Below are positions 45,094 to 58,210 of a stretch of 64,000 nt of DNA, piece by piece. The notes beneath the pieces are model-generated. The model was not told the DNA's origin. It saw nothing but the letters and a program-made list of their open reading frames with translations, and did not search any database. Made by a program: the position numbers and the translations under genes. This DNA comes from Oidiodendron maius Zn. Taxonomy: Eukaryota > Ascomycota > Leotiomycetes > Myxotrichaceae. Position 1 is the first letter of the stretch. Each line of letters opens with the position of its first letter. The stretch spans positions 372,001 to 436,000 of the forward strand of contig KN832870.1 in the NCBI GenBank assembly GCA_000827325.1. The letters are read 5' to 3'.

Positions 45094-48000
45094 TCAGTTA
45101 GCGGTCGGCACAAGAGACGAACGCTCTTCGCCCAAGATTGGTGGTATAAATACCTTTGCATCCGGAGCTGTTACTAGAGTATTAAGTGCCTGACAATAAA
45201 TATTTGCAATCTTATCAATGGCGCCGGCACGATATACCTTCCTACTATACCTAAAGTATAGTCCCAACGTCTTGCCTCCGCTCTCGATGCCTGATCCTGG
45301 CTTTGATGCGAGATGTCCAGGCAAACAAAGCAACCACAAGTCTGTCTTATCGAATTGTATCTCTTTGTATATAGAGTTTATCTCAAGTTTATTCCCATCA
45401 TCATCAGTATGCCAAATTTCTCTCCCGAAGCTTGCTGTCTCGATATTGACAAAGTTGATGATGCTTGAGAATCGTTCGTCCTGTCCCCAGCTTGTGCAGT
45501 TTTGGATGATGTGCTTGAATCCTAGCGATTCATATGGGATGGCCGAGATGAGATCTGCTTGAACCTGTTGCATGAGTTCTAGGTTGGTGATGTTCGAAAG
45601 CCGAACTCGTAGTGGTATAAAATTTACGCAAGGACCGACAACCGTTTCAATACCCGGAATCGGCATTTGGCGTCCGGCTATGAAGTCACCAAAGACGACA
45701 TCCATCGATTGCGATAATGAAGATATAGTCAAAGCCCAGGCCGTTTTGACCAATGCGGCGGAAGTGACTCCATGGGACAGAAGATTTGGCTCCGTGATCG
45801 ACCTTCTCAGTTCTCCATCTAGCGTATTATTGAAAGGCGGCCCAGACCTGATTCGCCTGACCAGTCTTGGCATCTGGCTATACTTCAGATATTCTTGCCA
45901 GTACGTCGCTGCTTCATGAATTAATTCCGGTTCTTGTATTTTTCTCGCATATTCATGGAATGGCAGTGTTCGAGGCAATGGCAGAGAAAAGTAGAGGAGC
46001 CGGAGGTGTTGGCCAAATGTCCGTGCACAAAATCCGTCATACTGGGCGTGGGAGAGCTTGAGGATGAGTCTGTGTCGAGTTGAGGAAGCTTTTATAAGGT
46101 CAAATCGGACAATTGGAATACCCAGAGGCGAAATTCGATGTTTTTCATATATCTCATTACTCTTGCTATCCAGTTCATCAATTGTAACTTGATGAACTTG
46201 GAATGGAATTTTCTGTTCAGAAGGAATCTCCATATAGAATTGGCCCAATTGGAATGTGAAGACCGTCCTTAGAATTGAATGTGCCGCAATAAGCCCTAGG
46301 CAGCTCTGTTCCAGGCGATCCAAGTCGAGTCTCCCCGAGAAATCATATACAAAGTGGTCGATCCATCCCCCATTTAGCGCGCCAACAACTGCAGCCCACT
46401 CCTGGAAGTCTGTTGCTCTGAGAGTAATTGTATCCTTTGAGGGAGATATGTCATACGAGAGAGAGTTATCGTCTAGGTTCTCTGCGAGCTCTGTCATATC
46501 TTTCAGGATAGGATGCGTTAGGATAATTTGAGTTGTCAACCTGATGCCCTTTGAGCGTACCGCCGAAACAAGCCTTATAGCCGCAAGTGAATCGCCCCCT
46601 AGAGCAAGAAAATTATCTCGCCTTCCTATGTTTTTGACTTTTTGGTGAAGAATGCTTGCCCATGTCTCAGCCAAGATCCGCTCTTTCTCATTCGCTGGGC
46701 TTTCAAATTGTTCCCCGCTAGCACCGCGCAAAAACGCGGTCAATGTCTTGTAATCCATCTTGCCCGCATCAGTCCGGAGTTGTCTGCGATCAATCTTGTT
46801 TGAGGAGTTTTGTGGGAGCTTTTGTACGACTATGAAAGCTTTAGGAATCATATGCCGAGGTAGCACTTTTTCAAGTTGACTCTGAAGGTTCGATGGTATG
46901 GGCCGGTCATTCAAGCCAGCGGGCTCCCCGTCACCGTTACTTGCATTTCCGTGACCGAAACAGCAAAATGCTGTCAAGAGAGGCCGATCAGGGGCGTCGA
47001 ACGGTTTTACCAGCTCCACGACGACGTCCGCTCCGAGGGGTAATAGAGTCCGGAGGTTGCACTCAATGTCTTGAAGTTCGACGCGTTGCCCATGAACCTA
47101 CACTCACGGTTAAAAATTGAGCGGAGTAATCATGTGGGGTTCCTATACCTTTACCTGAGTATCTGCACGCCCATAGACGGAAATGCTACCGTCGGTCTCG
47201 TATCGGCCCAAATCGCCCATTCGTAAATATCTACACCCTTCCGTGGCATCCTTTTGGTGTGCCCAGATAGGAGGATTGAGAAAGGTTTTAGCAGTTCTCT
47301 CCATATCATTAAGGTATCCAGCCGACAGCTCATAACTCTCAAAGACAATCTCGCCCACAGCCCCTACGGGCACAAGACAATCCACGTTTTGGGGATCAAC
47401 AAGCCACGCAAGTCCACCAACGGGGTAGAAACCTTTACCTTGGTCATTGGAATTCCACGTCTCTTTGATCATTAACCCGCCTTCGCTACCTAGAATAGAC
47501 GTGTTAGTATGCAGCGCAGTTCTCCAGCCCATCTAATACTAACTTCCATAAAGTTGTACCAAATGAACATGGCCAGTCCAGAGTCTTTCTAACTCGCGGT
47601 CTACGTGCTCGCCGCCTACTACTAGATGCTTCATGCCGGGGACATCCTGCGGATTGAGGGTTCTTAAGAGAGATGGCGTCATGTAAGATCGATTTGCCCT
47701 TGACCGCGTGATAAACCCAACAAGGTCCGACGTCCGCTCCACTTCGGATGGCACGCATAAAGTTGCGCCATGGAGCAGAGTACGATAATTTTCCCTGGCG
47801 GCCTTCAGCAGATAAATTTGTTGCCCACGTGAATTCACTCACCCAATACCAGGAATGTATGCATACGATGCAAATTGTAGGATCCTCGATTCTTCCGAGT
47901 ATCCAAGATTTAGGCCGTAGGACAGATGTTCCGATGTCAAGCGGTCGTGAGTATGCATGACACCCTTGGGTTTTCCACTACTGCCACTGGTAAAAGCGAT

Positions 48001-49215
48001 GAATGCTAGATCACCAGGGGTCACGCCACTCATACGCCATGAATTAGCTCGGCTAATGGGGCGACCGCCCGACTTGAGAAGCCGTGGTAGATCGTCCAAG
48101 TCTGAGACTATCTGAATCCCAAGTTTTCTGAACCTACTAGCATGAGTTGCGTCGCTGATAACTATCTTCGCACCTAGCTCCTCCACCGTTGCAAACAAGC
48201 GATCGTTCGGATGCGTGGGATCCATGGCCGTGATGGCACCACCTGCCTTCCATACAGCGGTCATCGCGCATGTGACCCATCTACTCTTGTCCATGCAGAT
48301 TGGCACAACCATGTTTGGCTTGAGACCCATTTGCATGAGGCGTACAGCCAGGATCGTGCTCAAGTCATCTAGTTCCCCGTAGGTAAAGCAACCATCAGAC
48401 GTGTATACTACTTCCTTGTTCTCATAATTGCGAAATACATTCCCGAAAATTTCATTTAACGTCTGGTGCGCCGGGGGTGGTACTTCGGCATTCCAGGTAT
48501 TGATGAGCTGCTCGTCGCGTGCACTGATCAAGTTGATACTATCTAGTGGACAGTTGAATTTCGTGGCAAGATTTGATAAGATGCTCTCGAAGGTCGAAAG
48601 GACGTTTTGGGCACACCACTCGTCTAGCAGATTTGTGCTATAGTACAGCGTGACCTTGATTTCGTCAAACTTAGCTTCCGAAACGCTGTTCTCAACAGTA
48701 CAAACCAATTCCGAATTAAAAACATTTGGTGGCGTGTGCGTTTGCCGGTCATCGTGTGTGAGACACAAAGTTGCATTGAATTGCTTGAAACCCCGTTCCG
48801 ATTCAAATTCGTGAAAGTCTCCCCCGATTATCACACCATCAGGTCCCGTCAAGGGGACCGTAGTAAGTTTCTGAGAGTTATCGAGCAATGTAGCGGACTC
48901 GTCCCAATCAACCATCAAAAAATGAGCTTCCTGCTTCAGTCCATTCCCCTTAATCGACTGTGAACTCGTCAGAAGGCCACATGATGTGCCATTAGTGCGA
49001 ACGTAAGTTTTCAGGAGCAATGCAAAAGTGAATTTGTACCAATCATCTCTATTTAATTCTTCTGTATCTGAGCAGTACTCCTCGACCTTAGGCACGGATA
49101 ATACGGATGAGAATGTTTCGTATGCGGGAGAAGCAACATGATCAAAGACCAGGTGTGGAAAGTGGCACGGATCCACATCGGCAAATGCGGACTCCCATCC
49201 CGCTCTTGTCGACAT
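45094..49215 (-). CDS. Monomodular NRPS: partial C - A - T - C
   Basis: Four exons on the minus strand (49215-47843, 47794-47544, 47489-47155, 47097-45094) give 1320 residues; introns of 48, 54 and 57 bp keep frame and restore LQLYGSSEGG and DTQVHGQRVE. Residues 1-250 look like the C-terminal lobe of a condensation domain without HHxxxDG. The A domain (about 262-760) has AFTSGSSGKPKG, MGDLGRY, GRADTQV and NKIDRRQL. At core A4 it reads FASYAYIPGIGENY, so the Asp that binds an alpha-amino group is Ile. The carrier motif is LALGGDSLAA (about 821). The final C domain has SHAQYDG (about 1005), the single-His form seen in fungal terminal domains. It should activate an unusual acid and condense or cyclise it. 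Confidence 0.9.
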
Positions 49216-50344
49216 GGTGAAAGGGAAGCCAAGGGGACTGATCAAACATGTCAAGCATCTATGGTCGATATAAAGGTCTGCCTCGTAAGCCCAGTGCGAT
49301 GCCTCAAATCGAAGAGCAAGAGAGCCGATCAGCTAAGCATAGATTAATTCTCTCGCCAACGTACTACGGCTCCATTATTGTGCTAAAATGGTTCTGACTA
49401 TTTTCTGACTACTGACCAGTGTCAACACTAAACCCTGACAATTCTAAATGATGTTTTCTGACTTCTGCCTGCCCTGCCGTGGTCCACTTGACGTAATGAC
49501 TTCAGCTAAGACTTGGCGCTAACAACCAGAATAGCTAGATCACTTGAATAGCTTCTTAACCCTCCTGAATTGGAAGCGCTTGGGCAGCAACTTAAACTAA
49601 AATAAATATAAGCTTAAATATAAGAGATAAAGGTCGGTTACAAATATTAATGCTATAAGTAAAAGTAAGCTGTAACTTTTGATCCCATGTTATCAACTTG
49701 ATTTTATGTGTAAAGTAATACGATCTATTTATCTGGGTTAACAGTGTTATAACGAATGCGGATTACAGTTCTAAAAAAAAATTTAAAACTGGGGTTCTAG
49801 TCTATTACAGTATATCATGATGACTGTCAATAAAAGTACCTATTCGAGTAACATGGCCGTTCAAGTGGTTTGTACCAACGTTAATTCGTCTGTCGAATAC
49901 GTAGCAAAGAGTGGGGGCGGGGGGCTGCACGGGCGTCAGCTTCTTGCTACTTTTCGGTATCCGAGAACATCTAAGACAATGCATGGCTAGTCAGGGTGCA
50001 TAATGCATGCACGAACCTCCCTCCCGCCACTTCCCCGCCACTTCCGCGCCATTTCCGTGCCCCAACCATAGGTTCATGCCCATGACCGGGTCGCGGTTCG
50101 ACCAGGTCTCCTTCCCGATTCTCTCTGGTGTCCCCCGTCTCAGACATGATTGTGCGTGTCCTATTATATATACCCCGGGTGAGTTACGGTCGCCCATTAT
50201 ACGGAGATGCCGAGATATATGACTTGTTAGCGGCCATTTTCATATTGACTATTAATGTTGTATGTCGGGATTTACAGGCATACACTTATCGCTTCTGACA
50301 AATCTTTTTACTCCTCTCTCTGACCAGAAGAGATTCGCGCTGCC
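49216..50344. promoter_or_regulatory. Divergent intergenic region, NRPS and bZIP gene
   Basis: Upstream space of both the NRPS (minus) and bZIP gene (plus). The middle is AT-rich. Near 49913-49940 there is a G-rich run (gtgggggcgggggg), and near 50023-50060 a triple of ctcccgcca/ccccgcca/ttccgcgcca repeats. A TATA-like ctattatatatacc is at about 50160. No binding site can be assigned. Confidence 0.4.
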
Positions 50345-51618
50345 ATGCCTCGGCCACCGATATCTCAGCGTCGCTCGACTCGATCGACCGCCGATGAGGA
50401 GGATTGGACCCAGATCCAGGACGCCGACTACCGCAAGAGAGTCCAAAATAGGTTGGCTCAACGGCATCATCGAGTCAGTTTCCCTACACTCGAGATTGTG
50501 AGTTAGTTACTCAGTCATGTAGCGGAAGTTGAAAGAACAACTCTTGGAGCTGGATCGGCTGCAGAAGAGCATCCAAGCAGGCGAGCGCCACATAATAAAC
50601 AACAGAAATACACCCCCACCTCCAACAAGACCAGCCGAATCTCGAGACACACAACAGAGTGCCAACCGTCAGAATATACAACTCAATGGACCGGAGCCCA
50701 TTCCACGGCCGGGAAGTAACATGCCCTTCGTGGATGCGCCAGCGGCATCCAATCCTCCACCCTTCAACCTAACTGCACTTATGGATCCCGCTTTTTCTCG
50801 ATCCGACGAATGGACCGGGCTGCTGGGAGAACGAAATGGGGACGTCCGGGACAACTTTCATGCATCCTCCCATACGCCGCCCCTTGCAGTCATGTCGTCG
50901 CATCAGCGCCTTTATCCCAGCCAAATGAGTGAAGCTCAACCAATCCCACTCCCCCCTAGCAACTCGACCCCAAGTCGGCTGATAGCCTCCCCAATTATGC
51001 AATCCACACGGGAGAGCGAACAGAATAGAGATCCATTGATGACCCCCGGGCCCGAGATGCCTGCGCCTCCACCCACCATACCAACGTTCAAACCTGCCTC
51101 AGATGCGGCGTGTGGCTCTCTCTTGCCTGGACCGACAGGCTATTCCATGCAACAGACAGCAGTCTTGCCTCAAACTATGCCGCCACGTTGTCCAGTGGGT
51201 GGGATGGAGTATCTCCTCACCTGTCACAGGCGAGACGAGATACTCCACGACTACTATCGTCGTCGTATAGCGGAAGTGGCTTTCGAAAGAACTGCTCCTT
51301 TAACACAAGGGTATCCCGATCCCAACGGCAGTAAGTCCTTTACAATTGTAGCAGCAAAGGAATGAGATGTACTGAAGGCCTATTCTAGTGTTTAAGGAAT
51401 CTTACCATTCTCAATACAAATTCTGGAGTGTGAGCTCTTCTGCCGAGCAGCGTTTGAGCGATTTCCGTCACCTCCTTCTTGACATACACCACGAATCAGT
51501 GGAGTGGCCTGAACGTGAGCGAAATAAACTTCAAAAAATGATCATCGATACTGCTCGGAGATGTTGTAAAGAGCAACTAGCGGAGTTAGAAACAGAGGAA
51601 ACGGAAATGTCTCACTAG
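50345..51618 (+). CDS. bZIP transcription factor
   Basis: Three exons (50345-50473, 50523-51330, 51389-51618) give 388 residues. The first intron sits inside the basic region: splicing joins NRLAQRHHR to RKLKEQLLELD, giving a complete bZIP start (YRKRVQNRLAQRHHRRKL) followed by a short leucine heptad pattern. The middle is Pro/Ser/Asn-rich and probably disordered. The C-terminal part has YLLTCHRRDEILHDYYRRR and a helical tail rich in Glu and Arg. Fungal bZIPs of this sort regulate stress responses and specialised metabolism. Its place between the NRPS and the transporter makes it a candidate local regulator of the NRPS/heme gene group. Confidence 0.82.
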
Positions 51619-52508
51619 TTATACACGTTTAGAAAGGGTGTATATATAGCCAGTAGGATCGGCAAACAAGTCTGATTTCCTTTAGAGCAATCCGCGTTCA
51701 GGCTGTAGTCATAAGCCAAGTAGTCGACGAATATGAGTAGTGGAAGGGAGTTATCAATAGGTCTTGTGGATAACACAAGGTGTTGTGAGGATGGCCTACC
51801 CTCAGGGCAGTTGTGTGACGAGAGGAAGAGGTCAGGCAATGCTCAAAATGATTGGGCTGAAGGCAAAGGAAGCGAAGCTTACACTCGGCTCCATGGAGAG
51901 TTGATATAATAGCTCACTAGTCATATTGTCATTCCTTCCATATATTTTAGATTGCTTTTCATCTGGAAGGATATCTGACTGCTTGTCTATGGTCAGTCGA
52001 GATTATCAAAAGTATGGCGTCTAAAACATCTTTTCTAATACAAGCACCATATACTCGATATTGTACACGATATCAGTCTGTTACAAAGGTCAGGCAGCAA
52101 TATAATATGAATTGAGAGCACTGAATCAACTAACTAACTCAGGGTTACAGAGGTGCGTAGTCCCTAATATATAGACCTAAAGCCCCTCTAGGCAGTAAAG
52201 CCCTTATACTAGGCACGTACCGTGCCTAGTAGGCTGCCCTCTGCTGCCTTATATTAGTAACACAGTCCCTTTATATTTACTTGTCTACAAGAACTGTGTC
52301 TCGGTGTAAATCTAAGCCCGGTGGCATGAGGGGAAACGGATGGTTTGCAACGCAGCTTTATGACTAAAATTGTGTAGTAAGCAGCTGAATGTAACGTGTA
52401 AGTTAACATAAGTTAAAGTAAGGGCTATGTGTCATATACTAACGACGTTACCGGTCCTTCTTCCGCTACATACTAACTGTGTCCAAGTTGCAACCTTTTC
52501 ACAATCAA
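51619..52508. other. Intergenic, nothing coding
   Basis: No gene recognised. A segment near 52175-52235 repeats gcccctctaggcagtaaagccc and gcctagtaggctgccc motifs with internal symmetry (ggcacgtaccgtgcc palindrome at about 52214). The end is the MFS promoter. Confidence 0.4.
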
Positions 52509-54243
52509 ATGAGCGCTCATCGCGAATCAATCCAGACGGACGAGACTCCGAGTGGAAGAACGACAAATGGTCACCGCGAAGAGCCGTCCGAGCACAAACA
52601 CGAGGCGTCAAGTGAAAATGGCTCCGCCCTCGCACCATCAGAACAGCCCAGGAACTGGCCGGCCGGACGGAAATGGCTGAACCACTGTCTAATGGCCATT
52701 TTTTGTCTCCTCGCAAACATTGAATCCCCCATTATTGCGCCTGGACTGGCAGTTATTGCAGAACAGTTGGGAGTGAAGAGTCAAATCGTGGAATTCATGA
52801 TCTTCTCGATGTTTCAGGTGACGTACAACCTCGGGAGCTTCATATGGGGCCCCCTCAGCGAATATTTCGGGAGGGTGAGCATCTTGTTTGTGGGAACGGC
52901 CATCTTTGCGACGTTTAATCTTGCATGCGGTCTCGCACAGACGCCGGCACAGATGTTGATTTTCCGATTCCTCGCCGGAATCGGTGGCGCCACGCCATTC
53001 GCGGTGCGTCCCGATCTCCTTCGTTCCCCGCAGATCAACTATGTCCCGTGTCATGAGATATCTGATGCTCTTCTAGGTCGGATTCGGAACGATCAGTGAT
53101 TGTTTTGACGCCGACAGCCGGTCACAGGCGATTGCCATCTATAATCTTGGCCCGAGTCTTGGAAATACACTTGGGCCGATGATGGGCGGCTTTCTTATCC
53201 AAGCCGGTCTCTGGCGATGGTGTTTCTTCATCCTCTCCATTGCCACTTTTGCTATGCTCGCGATCAGCGTGGTGGTCATGCGCGAAACGTATCTGCCAGT
53301 CCTCGAGAAGCGAAAGCGGATACGTATGGAAAGCAGCGAACCTAGGAGCTCGTTCTCTCTGAATCACCTTGCCCGCCTCATTCTCCTTGACACTAACGCC
53401 AGTATCCTTCGCGCGGAAATGCAGACGGCAATCGCAAGACCCTGGATTATGCTTGGGACACAACCGATCATCCAGGCGCTAGCACTGTTCTACGCGTATC
53501 TCTACGGACTCATGCTTCTCTCATCCGCCACATTTCCAGACCTCTTCCATCTCCGGTATCACCAAGAATTAGGAGTAGCAAGTTTAAATTATATCTCGCT
53601 CACTATGGGGTTCGTGATCGGTAGCCAGATCTGTGCACTGAGTATACAGAGAATCTACGAATATCTCGTCAAAAGACAGGGGCGCAAAGCTTCCGCAAAT
53701 CAGGAAGCTCAACTCCCATCGCAGGACTATTCAGACTCCTCGCAGTCATCCACAGACGCCGCGAATGATAAGGAGCAAGTGGCCGTGTCGACGACGCAGC
53801 CTCAAGTTAGATCCGACCAGGTCCAAGGCATTCCCGAATATCGACTCCCTTTGACTATAGCTTCATCTCTCGTTGCTCCGATTGGGCTTTTCTTGTACGG
53901 ATGGTCTGGTCAATATCTTGTTCATTGGATTGTACCTGATATCGGCGCTATAATATTTACCGCAGGCGTCATGCTAGGCTTTCAGTCTATTAACGGTTAC
54001 CTTATCGATACGTATGCGCGATACGCATCGTCTGCGTTGGGTGCTCTTCTGATCTTCCGTGCTGTGACCGGTTTCAGCTTCCCTCTTTTCGCCAAATACA
54101 TGTATGACGCCTTAGGATATGGTTGGGGAAACAGTCTTCTAGCCTTCGTCGCGATTGGATTCGGTATTCCGGCATCGCTGGCCCTTTGGTTCTGGGGGCC
54201 CAAGTTACGAACCAAAAGTCCGTTCGCCGCCGGTGGTAGCTAA
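52509..54243 (+). CDS. MFS transporter (12-helix multidrug type)
   Basis: Two exons (52509-53003, 53077-54243) give 553 residues; the 73-bp intron restores GGATPFAVGFGTISD. The start is ATG 52509. A hydrophilic Ser/Glu-rich N-terminus of about 55 residues precedes helix 1 (WLNHCLMAIFCLLANIESP). Motif A-like GPLSEYFGR lies between helices 2 and 3, and RFLAGIGGATPFAVG is the helix-4/5 area. A long cytoplasmic loop rich in Ser, Gln and Asp follows, then the second helix bundle with RFP-like FRAVTGFSFPLFAKYMY. It fits the DHA1 drug/H+ antiporter type at the plasma membrane. It is convergent with the porphobilinogen synthase gene and could export the NRPS/heme group's product. Confidence 0.9.
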
Positions 54244-54697
54244 GAATATAGTTAGAGTTGGAGCTGTGTAGGACCCAGAAAGAGTTTTAACAGGAAGGTA
54301 GTAATAAATTGAATATTGGTGTAAATTATTTTATTTTTTATTTATTTTCGAAGATCTTGAACAGAGGCAATATAGGTGCACAGGTTGTAGTCGGATCAAG
54401 GTGAAACTCAGGTATATTGGCTATTGAGTGATGCAGAGACAACTGAGGGGTTTAGACTACAGAACACAACGCTTATTATATGCCTGCTTATGTGGCAACA
54501 TGCGTAAGCCATTACGACTATACAGTCGTATGCCATTGCGTATATTGCCACTACTTCTGAGACATCGTGACATATGTGCTTGAAGCCCTAGTCAATAGAA
54601 GATAAAGGCTGTATTTCTAAGATTATTTTGCTGTAATCTCATTCTTGATCATAGTAACTATTTTGAAAGAAAGCTATAGTAACTTGGCTTGAAAATA
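54244..54697. other. Spacer with LTR-like remnant
   Basis: Lies between convergent genes. It contains the inverted partner (54375-54446) of the 25.2 kb LTR-like block and otherwise nothing recognised. Confidence 0.5.
54375..54446 (-). mobile_element. LTR-like remnant, inverted copy
   Basis: In reverse complement this reads tgtctctgcatcactcaata, then a tract ending gagtttcaccttgatccgac and tacaacctgtg, nearly the same as 25217-25283. It is a decayed fragment of the same element. Confidence 0.55.
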
Positions 54698-55762
<1,065 letters not shown>

Positions 55763-56675
55763 ATTTTATAAATAAATCTTGGGTATTGCTGGAGTCACCT
55801 TAGCTATGTCTTAACATTTGGGCCGTGAGAACGAAGAGTGGTTAGAAGCTAAGTGAGTAAAACGAGAGGAACTACAATCTTTTAAGTACTTGATTAAGCA
55901 TCGGGCCGATGGTTGTGCCGCTGATGTGGGGTAATGCTGGCATTATTAGACTCTGTCATTGGCAATATAAGCCAAAACTTCATGAAGTTGGCGGGGGCGT
56001 TGTGCGGGTTATTATACACTCCTATGGCCCCTTTTACCAGAGGTCAGGTATTATGTAGGATAGATCATTTGGCATGACCTTCTATTTAATTATAGCTGTT
56101 TTACAAAAGCAGAGACAAGGCTATACAGTCTGGACTAGAGTTGCGGGTTGGAGATTTGCTTTTGGCTCAAATGTAAGCTAGTTACGCGCAATATTATAAC
56201 ATGAACTCCTAGGCAGTATTACAGAGAGAAGACGGTTGGTGGTTCAACATGAATTAGGTGATTCCAAGGAAAGTAACTCGAGTGTCCAATTTTGTCTACA
56301 CTGTTCTAAATGAAAATTTCCGAATTATGAAATTCGTCGCAAAATCAAAACCTTATACTTTTTGACAACCCAGGCAAGATTTAAGCTGGCTGTTGGAACG
56401 CTTGAATGTGAGGATTCTCTTGGGCCTTAAAATCACGGCACAAATAGCAGGACATCAGTAATCAGATTATCCATCACTGATCAAACCATATTTTATCCTC
56501 GTTTCCTGATGAAGACCTTGACATCGGTGGGTATAAAAACCATTTGACGTTTGCTGGCGTCTTTTGAGAAATATTATTGACCAATCATTCATAAAGTAAG
56601 GAAAATAAATCAAACAATAAGCACCACCAAGTAATTCCAACCTTTAAAGCACAGCTTCAAGGTCTTTCTGACAGC
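55763..56675. promoter_or_regulatory. Promoter region of the porphobilinogen synthase gene
   Basis: Upstream region of hemB and 3' side of the ALAS gene. No further gene. AT-rich; no obvious shared operator with the other heme genes was found by eye. Confidence 0.4.
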
Positions 56676-58210
56676 CTATCCAGAAGATGATGCTCGCTGA
56701 ACCGGGCGACTTTCTCTAGCTGGAAGATCTAGTTTTTCATTAGTCCATAGAGGCTCTACCTCCGTAGTCAAGCTGGCCACCAGCTTTTCAATTCTTGGAT
56801 TTTCCCCACCAAGTCCATGTGAGAGAAGCCAATCACTAGTTCGCTTCAAGCCGAGTTCTCCCCACACGTCGTCCATGGCCATAAGAAGATAGTCTTGCAT
56901 TTCCTTTGAGTGCCGTGGTGTGGGAGTAATTCTTAGTCTCTCCTCACCTACAGGAACCGTTGGAAAGTTGATTGCCTGAACGTAGATATTCCACTTCGAG
57001 AGTAGCAGATCGGAGGCTTTCTTCGCCGCATCAGCATCGCCAACTAGAACTGGGATTATATGAGAAGGATTATGCAAAACTGGAATGTCGAGGTTAGTCA
57101 GGCCAGTTTTGACGCTCCGAGTATTGATCTGTTGCATTTTGCGATCTGTTGTGGTTTGACGCTGATACTGCACTGCTCTTTCAGCACCGGCAAGAACGGC
57201 TGGCGGCAGAGTTGTTGTAAAAATAAAACCAGGAGCAAGAGAGCGTATATAGTCAACCAGAGAGGCTTTTCCGGCAATGTATCCTCCCACACAGCCGTAG
57301 GCCTTACCAAGTGTGCCCGAGATCACGTCGACGCGATCCATCACAGTTCCGCGGTAATGCCCCGAAGCTTGAGCCTCGTAATCTAAATGCTCAGCAATCC
57401 CCGCTCCGGTCGGCCCATACATCCCTACAGCGTGAACTTCGTCGAGAAAAGTAATAGCCCCATATTTCTTAGCAAGGTCACAAATCTCCGCTATTTTGCC
57501 AATTGTTCCACTCATGGAATAAACCGATTCAAAAGCGATAATCTTTGGGGTGTTCCGAGGGAAAGCGGCGAGCTTTAACTCCAAGTCAGCCATGTCATTG
57601 TGATCGAAAATAATCTTCTTGGCCTTGGAGTGTCTAATGCCCTCGATCATGGACGCATGATTCAGACTATCTGAGAAGATTACACAATTAGGAAGTCGTG
57701 AGCCAAGAGTGGACAATGTGGCATCATTCGCTACGTAGCAAGACGTAAAGACAAGTGCGGCTTCCTTGTGATGGAGTTTGGCAAGGGTGCCTTCAATACT
57801 TTCGGCATGCTTGTTGTGGCCGGAGATGTTTCGGGTGCCGCCTGCTCCCGATCCGTAAGTCTTCAACGTGCTTTGCATCTTTTCTAGGACTTCTAGGTTA
57901 TTGCTCATGCCAAGGTAGTCATTTGAGCACCATACAGTAACACGGCGGTCAGTAGAATCCGTGTGGGCCTTAGGGAACTCCTGAGCTAGCCGGTTGATGC
58001 TATTGAAGTACCGGTATGATTTATTCTGCTTCTTCGCTTCTAGTTCTTGGGTATAGAATGTAGCATAATCAAAGGCTGAATTTGCCAAAGGCGTATCCAC
58101 AATGGCTATACGTTGTCAATAACGATATACAATATAGGGTGGTACTGTCACTTGCGGTCGATTAGGAGATCATTGGGGCGGGAAACCTCCTGAGCCGCCA
58201 CCGTTGCCAT
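56676..58210 (-). CDS. hemA: 5-Aminolevulinate synthase without mitochondrial presequence
   Basis: Two exons, 58210-58156 and 58105-56676, give 494 residues. The 50-bp intron uses a GC donor (gcaagt) and a gtatag acceptor with a ttgac branch-like site, and joins LLIDP to [13 protein letters not shown]; without it the large frame has no ATG. The enzyme condenses glycine and succinyl-CoA to 5-aminolevulinate using PLP. The core is complete: [36 protein letters not shown] and the PLP lysine in SGTLGKAYG (residue 286). Only about 30 residues precede the core. They include several acidic residues and no arginine-rich amphipathic helix, and there is no CP dipeptide (heme regulatory motif) anywhere. 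Housekeeping fungal ALAS carries a long mitochondrial leader, so this copy looks non-mitochondrial and free of heme feedback. Confidence 0.93.

Noticed and set aside
47533-47541. Two stop codons within the NRPS A domain
   Set aside because: They lie within a good 54-bp intron (gttagt donor, actaac branch, ctag acceptor) whose removal restores the YGSSE motif; the gene is not broken here.
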